Shown piece after piece: positions 26,401 to 32,800 of a stretch of 64,000 nucleotides of DNA (its first letter is position 1; every line of letters starts with the position of its first letter). Made by a program: the position numbers and the translations under genes. The notes under the pieces were generated by a model. That model was not told the DNA's origin. It saw only the letters and a list, made by a program, of their open reading frames with translations, and did not search any database. Origin of the DNA: Formicarius rufipectus (taxonomy: Eukaryota; Chordata; Aves; Passeriformes; Formicariidae). The stretch spans positions 1 through 64,000 of the forward strand of contig VXAU01003751.1 in the NCBI GenBank assembly GCA_013399695.1, in the 5' to 3' direction.

Positions 26401-29400
26401 TTGCACATATATGAAAAGATCTATCATCTTGGAAACTAACGGTCCTGTATTATTGATGCTCAGTGAAACTCAGTCAAAAAATTACCTGTAAATTAAGATA
26501 TTGTGAAAAAGAAAAATACCTAGCAGCTCTGCTTGTAGGAATTCCAAGATAGTGCATGGCCTCACTACATAAAAACTCTCTAACAGAAGAGCGAAGCACA
26601 GCTCTTCCATCACCATTCCTATGAAGAACAGAGAAATAAGGAATAAGTCATAAAATCAACGCAAATTTCAAAAAGACAACATTCAATTTTGGAGTACACA
26701 GAGTTATTACAACTTACCTGGAGTATGGAGTCTTTCCTGACCCTTTTAACTGCAGTTCCCACCTCTCACCATGCCTGCAAAAATACCATTAGCATTTCTA
26801 ACAGTACACCTCAGGCTATCCATGAATCAGCTAAATTGAACAAAGTTGAATCAATCACTTAAAAAAATGTCACACCTGTTTGTATATACTCCAATCAAGT
26901 GGGCTCTTCCATCCCCCAGCTGACCTGCCCAGCTACCAAACTGACAAAAATGAAAAGCAAGTTATTTTCCTTTAACATTTATAGCAGTTATACTTGGAAT
27001 AATACAAATTACATGCAGGTTCTCTGTGTTCTACGCAATATGAGACATTTATTCACACAGTCATTAAGAGGCTGATCCCTAAAGCTGTATTTTCACACTC
27101 ACTCCAATTATTAATCAGAAAACCACAGAAAAAGAATAATTGCAGTAATCCCCATTTTTTTTACCTTCCAGCTATGACGTACAGCTACAGACCTGTCTCT
27201 TTTGTATAATGAACCTTTAAGCTCATATGGCTTGTTTGGTTGTGTTTTTCTTAAATTACAGATCAAATTCTACCACTCTTCTCCATGACTAATTGCACTC
27301 ATTTCAACGAAACTTAACTCTTAGTAAGTATGGTATTGCAGTGAGGCTCTGTCCTTCTTCACTCCTCTGAGCTAATAACACCTATCACAAATCAGAGCTG
27401 GCCAGGCTGCAGGGGTGCCACGCAGACCTGGCAGCTAACAGAAGTTGCAAAGGTAACTTGCTTCAGGCATAAACAAAAGCAGAGGAAGTAAACAGGGTAC
27501 TGTGAAGGCATATTATAGTTTTCACCTGCAGCCCCTTATGAAGAATCAATCTGCAATCAAAATGTTAATAACTATTTGTGTACTTTTAGACATTATAAAC
27601 GTAAAATTTGCATGAAAAGACCTACATAATTCCACTTGGAAGAAGCAAGTGCCACAGTTACCTGATGACCTCCATACCTATGGGCCAGTGGAACAGACCC
27701 AAGTAGCACTTTCCCACCACTGACGAACTCAAGAAATTCAGACGTTCCTTTGACAGATATATCAAGATCCAAAACATTTTCAAGAACTTCCTGGAGAAAA
27801 AAAATAATACAGATGGTACTGGAACATGATGGAATTTTCAGTCGTAATGAACATGTTTTATCTACAGATTTCGCTACTAAAAGACAGCTCACAATATGTT
27901 TTAAATATGTTTAAAGTACATATTGATGAGATGCTTTCACAATAACTAGCACATGAATATTAAAATATACTTTCAAATATACTTTAGTACATGTATTAAG
28001 AATCTCTACTAATTAGAGAGGAACAAAAAACAATAGCCAACCTTAGAAACAGCTACAAGACGAACTCTGGATTTAAAAGGTGTAGGATAGACAACTGAAA
28101 AAATACAGTTTCTCACATTACGGACATAATTTTCCTGGATCATATCAACTGGAAAAGGACCTGTAAACATGAAATAGACAGGAAATGTCTTTTAAAAAAA
28201 TAATCACATTATTCCTAATAACTTTCACTTTCAATCAAATCAAAATACTTCAGAAACAACTAAGACTTGAGTCTTTACCACAATCCACATTAAGGTTGCA
28301 TGAAAAAGACGCAAAAATAAATTCAGGTTTTTATTGTGTTTGGAATTTTGGAAAAGGATTGAATTCTGCAGTTAAAAGAATCTGGTAGGGCATGCTATTT
28401 TTAAGACCTAAACCACATCTAAGCATAGATTGAATTAACTGTGATTAGAGCAGTCTCAGGGCAGTTTCATATTGCACTAAGTTATATACAACTCTGAAAG
28501 ACATCTGCATGAGACAGAGAAGTTCAGCTACCCCCACAACTGAATGTAGTTCAATGTTGCACAATGCAGTGCAACAGATTTAAGTCACTGTGCACCAATA
28601 ACTGCTGTATACAGTCTATATGCAGCAGTGATCACCAAGTAGTCTCAGAAACCTGAAGTCTATTCTGAGCAACGTAAACAGAGAATCAAAGGGTCAGAAG
28701 ATGTAGCCCTTGTTATAGCATAACATATGTTCTCAGAGTATGCGCTTCATTTCTCCTTCTCTGTGCCCTGATCCATGGTAAGAGGACAAATACTGTTTTA
28801 AAACACTGAACTAATACCGTGTGGTTTACCATCTACAGATTTTTTTTTGCAACAATCTTACAATTCCACATTAATTACATAATCCCAGTACTTTATAGTC
28901 ACTCTTTTGTAAAAAATTTAAGTTGGCATCTCTGGAGCCTGTTAGCTGTGCTTCTCAACACCCCTAATGACAAATCTTGTCATAAACAGCTGACACAAGA
29001 TTTATCACTATTATTTCTTAATGCTCACAAGTAATTGTGTCATCTGATGAAATTAGTTTTGTAATCATATAAATTACCATTATGCTTACTGGCAATTCTG
29101 TGTTTCTGAGCTTTGTGTACTTCCACTGAGGTTATCAATTTTGCATGAGCACATAACTGTGATCCAGAAAAAAATGAAGAAGATATTTGCAGCCGATCTG
29201 GTTTTCATTTCAAAAGTAGCATTTGTGTGTATCAGGCTGTCACTTAGTTACTGCTTTAGCAGCTGCAACAACCCGTGAAACAAAAGCCCCTCGGCAGGAC
29301 AGGTGTGCACGGCCCGGGGTAGGAGGGCACAGCCTGAGGCAGGACAGGTGTGCACGGCCTGAAGCAGGGCAGGGCAGGCCGTACCGAGGAGGCTGTCGGA

Positions 29401-29556
29401 GGACAGGGCCCAGCCGCAGAGCTCGGCCGCCCGCCGCGGGCACTGGGCCGGCTGTGCCCGGGAGGCGTTCGGGGCCGGGCAGAGCCCGCGGGAGCCGCAC
29501 AGCGCGGCGGCACAGCCCCACGCCAGGCAGGCGGCCAGCCAGGGCGGCCGCCACAT
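8337..29556 (-). CDS. SELENOO2: SelO/YdiU-family protein adenylyltransferase, Cys form (SELENOO paralogue), 19 exons
   Basis: A complete spliced gene. The 19 exons total 1701 nt (566 codons plus stop) and every junction is in phase. The family is the SelO pseudokinase fold, which binds ATP upside down and transfers AMP to Ser/Thr/Tyr of target proteins. Visible motifs: residues 1-20 form a hydrophobic leader (MWRPPWLAACLAWGC); HRYGGHQ at 134-140; GSWAGQLGDGRA at 142-153; LKGSGKTPYSR at 171-181; NGDGRAVLRSSVREFLCSEA at 182-201; HGVCNTDN at 313-320; TIDYGPFGFMD at 327-337; NPRYILRNW near 502-510; C-terminus VSCSS. By family comparison K172, E195, D319, N320 and D329 are the likely ATP and metal residues, so it should be active. 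Human SELENOO is mitochondrial with Sec third from the end; here that codon is TGT (Cys564). An in-frame ATG 16 codons upstream (29602-29604) is an alternative start. The symbol is tentative: the family is certain, the orthologue name is not. It is divergent with PDSS1. Confidence 0.93.
8460..8772 (-). other. SELENOO2: SelO-like intron 18
   Basis: 313-bp AT-rich intron with GT-AG ends. Nothing else seen. Confidence 0.85.
8773..8852 (-). CDS. SELENOO2: SelO-like exon 18
   Basis: 80 nt, residues 501-526. It reads VNPRYILRNWMAESAV then NDFSE, the conserved C-terminal helical region. It starts with two bases completing codon 500 and ends in phase 0. Acceptor TTTCAG, donor GTATTT. Confidence 0.93.
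11147..11179. other. Assembly gap (33 N)
   Basis: A run of 33 N inside a poly-A tract. Poly-A continues on the right flank (11180-11195), so the gap probably reflects an unresolved homopolymer or retroposon tail, and its true size is unknown. Confidence 0.95.
11681..11699. repeat. (TA)n microsatellite
   Basis: GTATATATATATATACAC in intron 17 of the SelO-like gene. Confidence 0.75.
11939..11982 (-). CDS. SELENOO2: SelO-like exon 17
   Basis: 44-nt microexon, residues 486-499. It reads NKGDSDIKRRTRMT, the basic linker that precedes NPRYILRNW in the family. Acceptor GTGTAG, donor GTAAGT. Enters with one base and leaves with one base. Confidence 0.9.
11983..12795 (-). other. SELENOO2: SelO-like intron 16
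   Basis: About 0.8 kb, AT-rich, with a (TA)n run at 12437-12454. Open frames on the plus strand here look like chance. Confidence 0.8.
12437..12454. repeat. (TA)n microsatellite
   Basis: About nine TA units in intron 16 of the SelO-like gene. Confidence 0.8.
12796..12875 (-). CDS. SELENOO2: SelO-like exon 16
   Basis: 80 nt, residues 459-484. It reads EFWALQDLGKHKLFSEW then TMYLLRLK. Acceptor TTTAG, donor CG|GTAAGT. An internal GGTAAAC could act as a cryptic donor, but using it would break the family-conserved linker. Confidence 0.92.
12957..13542 (-). mobile_element. Solo ERV LTR (avian family), minus orientation
   Basis: Read on the minus strand it begins with a ...GGTTTCATCTGGGATAG segment followed by AGTTAATTTTCTTC, carries GGACAGCTGACCC, CCATATGGGGTCATGCTCAG and a CAGCAAATAAAC box, and ends with TTAGTTGTCAGCTGGGGTTA. 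The same landmarks in the same order occur in the copy at 18181-18712. No internal retroviral sequence is present on either side, so it is a solo LTR. I recognise the type as common in bird genomes but cannot assign a Repbase name with certainty. I did not find a clear target-site duplication. Confidence 0.85.
13850..14340. repeat. Purine-rich block with long A tracts
   Basis: The plus strand is strongly biased to A and G (AAAGGTGAAGAGAAAGG, GGAGGGGGGCAGGGAGAAGG) and ends in A tracts at about 14251-14330. A more complex segment near 13985-14095 sits within it. It may be a degraded retroposon with its tail. It has no homology I can name. The minus-strand open frame here is a by-product of the low complexity. 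Confidence 0.5.
14742..14763. repeat. Poly-A tract
   Basis: About 21 A in a row followed by GG and more A, in SelO-like intron 15. Confidence 0.8.
16337..16429 (-). CDS. SELENOO2: SelO-like exon 15
   Basis: 93 nt, residues 428-458. It reads IMEDTKADFTMTFRELSEIT and ends at LHIPE, with phase 0 at both ends. Acceptor TTGCTAG, donor GTATTA. Confidence 0.92.
16520..16601 (-). CDS. SELENOO2: SelO-like exon 14
   Basis: 82 nt, residues 401-427. It reads FTELFKAKLGLLGENQSDNY then LIAFLLK. Acceptor TGTTTCAG, donor GTGAGT. Confidence 0.92.
16688..16732 (-). CDS. SELENOO2: SelO-like exon 13
   Basis: 45 nt, residues 386-399. It reads ASQVLEAYGEHYYS. Acceptor TTTGCAG, donor GTATGC. Confidence 0.92.
16733..17252 (-). 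other. SELENOO2: SelO-like intron 12
   Basis: About 0.5 kb, AT-rich. Nothing else seen. Confidence 0.8.
17253..17382 (-). CDS. SELENOO2: SelO-like exon 12
   Basis: 130 nt, residues 343-384. It reads FVPNASDDERRYKIGNQ then ANVGLFNLSKLLQALKPLL, matching the family's segment after DYGPFGF. Acceptor TTAAACAG, donor GTAAGT. Confidence 0.93.
17383..19367 (-). other. SELENOO2: SelO-like intron 11
   Basis: About 2 kb, AT-rich, with an ERV LTR at 18181-18712 and a short TA run at 18918-18931. No further exon is needed. Confidence 0.8.
18181..18712 (+). mobile_element. Solo ERV LTR (same family as 12957-13542), plus orientation
   Basis: It has GGCTGGGACAGAGTTAAT near the 5' end, then GGGACAGCTGACCCCAGGTG, AACATCATGTTCAGCAATAAA (a TATA/polyA-like box near 18440), a T/C-rich stretch and a 3' end TTAATTGCCAGCTGGGGTCA. 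No flanking internal retroviral sequence. It is about 530 bp and lies antisense to the host gene. Confidence 0.85.
19368..19451 (-). CDS. SELENOO2: SelO-like exon 11 (catalytic core)
   Basis: 84 nt, residues 315-341. It carries VCNTDNFSLLSITIDYGPFG, the family's catalytic segment (D319, N320 and the DFG-like D329), and ends at DSYDP. Acceptor GATTGTAG, donor GTGAGT. Confidence 0.95.
19452..20171 (-). other. SELENOO2: SelO-like intron 10
   Basis: 720 bp. It is unusual among the introns here for a GC-rich stretch at about 19630-19880 that contains a 47-bp tandem repeat. Confidence 0.85.
19704..19860. repeat. 47-bp GC-rich minisatellite, three full units plus a partial fourth
   Basis: Units start with GCGGCGCTG at 19704, 19751, 19798 and 19845, exactly 47 bp apart. 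Each has TTCATCCCCGACACTGT near its start and a CCC(A/G)GGAT(G/A)GG box at its end. The fourth unit diverges after about 12 bp. The units differ at only a few positions. Confidence 0.95.
20172..20244 (-). CDS. SELENOO2: SelO-like exon 10
   Basis: 73 nt, residues 290-313. It reads EFFSTVVSETANLMALWMSV then GFAH, leading into the catalytic HGVCNTDN. Acceptor GATTTTAG, donor GTAAGC. Confidence 0.93.
20245..20850 (-). other. SELENOO2: SelO-like intron 9
   Basis: About 0.6 kb, very AT-rich. Nothing else seen. Confidence 0.8.
20851..20920 (-). CDS. SELENOO2: SelO-like exon 9
   Basis: 70 nt, residues 267-289. It reads RLLDFIIQEHFPSIAMNDSD then RYL. Acceptor TATTACAG, donor GTAAGT. Confidence 0.92.
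20921..22030 (-). other. SELENOO2: SelO-like intron 8
   Basis: About 1.1 kb, AT-rich, with a short A run near 21230-21246. No repeat family recognised. Confidence 0.75.
22031..22118 (-). CDS. SELENOO2: SelO-like exon 8
   Basis: 88 nt, residues 238-265. It reads AIVLRLAKSWFRIGSLEILA then HSGELDLQ. Acceptor TATTTAAG, donor GTTTGA. Confidence 0.92.
22119..22792 (-). other. SELENOO2: SelO-like intron 7
   Basis: About 0.7 kb, AT-rich. Nothing else seen. Confidence 0.8.
22793..22860 (-). CDS. SELENOO2: SelO-like exon 7
   Basis: 68 nt, residues 215-236. It reads LVVSDDDVWRDQFYNGNIKK then ER. Acceptor TGTTACAG, donor GTAGTG. Confidence 0.92.
22861..26519 (-). other. SELENOO2: SelO-like intron 6
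   Basis: About 3.7 kb, the longest SelO-like intron, AT-rich. It contains a CR1 3' fragment at 23262-23738. No other repeat or exon recognised. Confidence 0.8.
23262..23738 (+). mobile_element. CR1 LINE 3'-end fragment
   Basis: It carries typical CR1 3' sequence: GACCTGCTGGAGTGGGTCCA, GAGGAGAGCCAC, AGCCTGGAGAAAAGAGGGCT, GGTGGTGAGGCACTGGACTG, AAAGGTCCCTTCCAACCCAA. It ends in two copies of the ATGATTC(C) tail unit. It lies antisense to the SelO-like gene. Confidence 0.93.
26520..26618 (-). CDS. SELENOO2: SelO-like exon 6
   Basis: 99 nt, residues 182-213. It reads NGDGRAVLRSSVREFLCSEA then MHYLGIPTSRAA, containing E195, the predicted partner of the ATP-site lysine. Acceptor TTCATAG, donor GTATTT. 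Confidence 0.95.
26718..26774 (-). CDS. SELENOO2: SelO-like exon 5
   Basis: 57 nt, residues 163-180. It reads HGERWELQLKGSGKTPYS, with K172 as the predicted ATP-binding lysine. Acceptor TTTTGCAG, donor GTAAGT. Confidence 0.95.
26876..26940 (-). CDS. SELENOO2: SelO-like exon 4
   Basis: 65 nt, residues 141-161. It reads FGSWAGQLGDGRAHLIGVYT then N, the glycine-rich nucleotide-binding part. Acceptor TTTGTCAG, donor GTGTGA. Confidence 0.95.
26941..27661 (-). other. SELENOO2: SelO-like intron 3
   Basis: About 0.7 kb. Nothing recognised in it. Confidence 0.8.
27662..27790 (-). CDS. SELENOO2: SelO-like exon 3
   Basis: 129 nt, residues 98-140, phase 0 at both ends. It reads EVLENVLDLDISV and ends at PLAHRYGGHQ, a hallmark of the family. 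Acceptor TTCTCCAG, donor GTAACT. Confidence 0.95.
28042..28160 (-). CDS. SELENOO2: SelO-like exon 2
   Basis: 119 nt, residues 59-97. It reads PFPVDMIQENYVRNVRNCIF then PTPFKSRVRLVAVSK. Acceptor GTTTACAG. The donor GTTGGC is a weak match to consensus. Confidence 0.93.
28161..29384 (-). other. SELENOO2: SelO-like intron 1
   Basis: About 1.2 kb. Its 5' part lies in the CpG island and holds a 22-bp direct repeat (29293-29314 and 29338-29359). The rest is AT-rich with nothing recognised. Confidence 0.8.
29293..29359. repeat. 22-bp GC-rich direct repeat, two copies 45 bp apart
   Basis: GGCAGGACAGGTGTGCACGG followed by CC occurs at 29293-29314 and again at 29338-29359, just inside intron 1 of the SelO-like gene, within the CpG island. 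Confidence 0.9.
29385..29556 (-). CDS. SELENOO2: SelO-like exon 1 with signal-peptide-like N-terminus
   Basis: 172 nt, residues 1-57 plus one base. From the ATG at 29554-29556 it reads MWRPPWLAACLAWGCAAALC, then a cysteine-rich segment with an N-glycosylation sequon (N30-A-S) and WALSSDSLL, which aligns with the family's W-x-F-D-N-L-A-L motif. The donor G|GTACGG joins exon 2 in phase. An in-frame ATG at 29602-29604 would add MDLGPVSLVTRRRFGD. Which ATG is used is not settled by sequence alone. Confidence 0.85.
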
Positions 29557-29752
29557 GTCCCCAAACCTTCGACGAGTCACCAAAGAGACCGGCCCGAGGT
29601 CCATACCCCTCCCTCCGCGCGGGAGGCGCAGGCGGTGCCCGCTCCGCTCCCCTCCCGGCCCTCTCCAGAGGGCGGTGGCAGCGCGGGGTTTCCGCGTCCG
29701 GGTCGCGGCGGTGGCGAGAGGCGGTGCCGGCGCGGCGGGGCTGGGGGACACC

Positions 29753-29854
29753 ATGGCCTTGCGGTGGTGCTGGTGGTGGCGGTGCGGCCCCTCGTCCCGC
29801 CGGGCGCCGCCGCTCGGCCCCGTGCGGAGCCCCGGCCCGCCCGGCCCCGGCGCG
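29753..29854 (+). CDS. PDSS1: PDSS1 exon 1
   Basis: 34 codons from an ATG in good context (ACACCATGG) to the donor GTGAGT at 29855, ending in phase 0. Encodes the arginine-rich mitochondrial targeting region. Confidence 0.93.
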
Positions 29855-32800
29855 GTGAGTGCGGCGAATGAATGGGGCGGGGGGCCCGGGCCGGGCAGGC
29901 ACCCCCGGGGCCGCAGCCCCCCGCCCGGGCACGGAGAAGGGCCGGGGCGATTCCCTGCCTGGGGGTCCTCGCTGGGGCGGGAGCGCGCTCGGTGCAAGGT
30001 TAAATGCTGGGTTAAGGTGTTTCGGGAAGCTTTGGTTAGTGCTGTGAACCTCGCGGAGCCCTGCCCAGACGGTAGCAGGGAAAGCGGTTCTCATTAGCGT
30101 GAGGTTTTGAAGGCGTGCGAGTGGGCGCTGTGGGGCGGCAGGGGGGCAGCTCTCTCGTCGGGTTCGCTTACAGCTTCTCTACAAGGCCAGGCCACCGCTC
30201 TTGAGCCGCGGTGAACGGCTCTGTGCCCTCATGTGTCCGCCACCCGGCATCAGCCAGGCTGACACAAGAAGCAGTGCAGGGAGGCAGTCTGTGTGTGCCC
30301 TCATGGAAGGAAGGTTAGCAAGAGACCTGCTGGTTTTTAACAACACGGTGAGAGGTACGACAGAGTGACTGACAAAGGTCTCAGCCCCACGGCTGGACCC
30401 TGAAGTCAGACAGCAGCGAGTTGCAGATATGTAAGTAGGGTTCCTCTCCTTCCCTTGTCTCCTTGCATGGCCTTTCTTCATCCTGAATTCAAGGAGAATG
30501 GAAGGATGTTCTTGAGCCATTACGGTGCTTTTGTTTTGCTCCCTGTGTCCAAGAAGAGACCTAATTCTTCATACATGGAGACACTGAGGCTTGAGAAGCA
30601 GGTTCTCTCGTTCCAGGTCTCCTTGAGAGTTCCTTTGTAGGCTTTTCCAGAGGCAGTTTGGTGAACACATGGAGTGCAGTGATTTCAGGCTGGCTCTGCC
30701 CAGGAGGGCTCCTGGGTCAGACTGCATTTGAGGGCAGGGCTGGGTAGCCCTGGCAGCACTGCCAGGAGCAGAGCAAAAGCTGTACTTCTTTCTCAGCCTG
30801 TAGCTGCTGAAATCATGTACCTGGGACTGTGTCTTCCTCCAGGCTCCTGGGCTCTGTCTGCAGGCAGAGATCATTGGAGAGATTGCTAGGTTTGGAAATT
30901 AGGTTGAGGACTTCTAGCAGGGAGATAGACAGGTGTAAATTATCATAGGCAGCAGGCTGAATTGAAATTGCTTTAGGGGAAAACAAGAGCATGTTCTTTT
31001 GTTCATGTACTGGTTTACTGAAATAGTTCTTGCCCTTTTCTCTGCCTTGACTGGTACGGTCCAGATTTATCTGCCAGACAGGGAATGGTTGAAAATTACA
31101 CCTTGCATAATTACAAAAGCAAGGTTTCATTAGAGTAGTTGTGGTAATTTAACTGATAAGCCTCCTGGGCTGGTCCTGAAAGGGGAGAAAGTCCAACACT
31201 CCTGAGTGGAAGAGTCAGTCTCATGTGCCAGTTGGCACTCCAGTCTCACGTGATAGGGAAGGAGATTATGAGACTCCCTTTGCTGCTGGGTTGTTAAGAT
31301 GGAGAAATAGAGCAGTGCTGGTGAGCAGATGCATGGTTTTTTGTAGTTGAATGTTTCCTGTCAGTTCAAAGTACTAATGAATTAACCCTGGTTTTATTTT
31401 GTGCAGATGTGTCACTATACCCAAAGAAGTTCAGCTTTGTCATTTCCAAAAATATGTAATGTATTTTGGCGGTGAGTTGGAGCATCATGTTGTTGTGCAA
31501 TGGGTAAAGACATAGTTGTTGTGTGAACTGGGTAGATACACCTGTAAGCTGTAAACTCTGAAAATAAGGTTATTAAGTCTAGTACATAGTTGGATAAGTC
31601 TGTGTAGGCTGCTGCAGTGGTGCTGAGTCTGAATCAAGTCCTCTATCCTGAAGAATAGCAGGCAAAGGAGGAATGCTGCAAGAAAATACATACAGTTCAC
31701 TTTGGGAAAGGAAATATAGTAGGAAACAAACTTCAACTCCAGGAAACAAAAAAAGTAAATCAGGCCTTTGCTTAAGGCATATAGGTGGAGCTTTCACCCT
31801 TTCCTGATGAACTTTCATAGCAGCATCATTCTACCTGAAACTATTGATTTAATTTATAATGTAGCTGGGTGTGCAAGTGAAAAAAATTCAAATCCAAGTC
31901 AGGGAGATTTTCCCAGGAGTTTACAAGAGAGGGAAGAAAGTAACAGAATACTTGTATTATCAGAAGATGAAGGCTTTATCTCCAAACATAGGCTATACCA
32001 AACATAGGCTATACTATCAACAGTGTATTCAAAAGGAATACATTGAGTGCAGTGGTTTTATGTGTCTCAGAGGATTTCTGTTACCTGTTAAGGGCGGTGT
32101 GTGTGTTTCTGTTTGCTAAATGCACTTTGCCAGCTCCTAAGGGTTTATGATCATCAAAACGTTGCTGTGCTGTCCTTACACTTTATTATCTGGCTGAAAA
32201 GAGTTTTAGTGCTTTCATATATTTTAGCCATTTGGTTACATCTTGTGTGAGGGAAGAGGAGGAGAAGGAAATGCTTTCAAATGTTTCTTTGGGGAATCAG
32301 GGAAAGTTTGCTTTTAACAACATTACTGTCTTAAAAAACACTGTCACCAGGTTTCACCATACAAGTACATCCCACTTCTGCAGCTGCAGTAAAACAGTTA
32401 GTGATGAAAAATACCAGGACCCGTTTCAACTTGGTAGAAAAGACTTGAAGAATCTCTATGAAGATATTAAAAAGGTAAAGGATTTTGGTGACTATTCTGG
32501 GATGTTATGAGGTTTGTCTTTAATAGCAACCATCAATTTGGAGGATATTTATTGAAAGAATATTATTTGTATTTATGGAGAACTGTCTGAAGCTTAAATT
32601 GAAGGCCAAAGGAGCACTTCTCATATTTTATAGAACTAGAATGCAATTTTTTTTTTCCTGATTCGTAGTGCTGGAATACAGCATTTGTGTTTCAGATTAC
32701 TCATAGTAATTTTGAAAACAACTTCAGCTTACACTGGGTGAAATGAATGCAGGCAATAACCTTACACACATGTACTGTTTTACTTACACTGAACAGATTG

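Larger units (their letters stand above)
29280..30110. promoter_or_regulatory. CpG island / bidirectional promoter of SelO-like gene and PDSS1
   Basis: GC content and CpG density rise sharply here against AT-rich flanks. The two start codons (29556 on minus, 29753 on plus) point away from each other with 196 bp between them, or 148 bp if the upstream SelO-like ATG is used. There is no TATA box in that gap, as expected for housekeeping CpG-island promoters. Transcription start sites are not identifiable from sequence alone. Confidence 0.85.

Noticed and set aside
29240..30094. Long overlapping open frames on both strands (up to 284 codons) in the CpG island
   Set aside because: GC-rich DNA has few stop codons. 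Only the frames that splice in phase to conserved downstream exons (PDSS1 exon 1 on plus, SelO-like exon 1 on minus) are supported.
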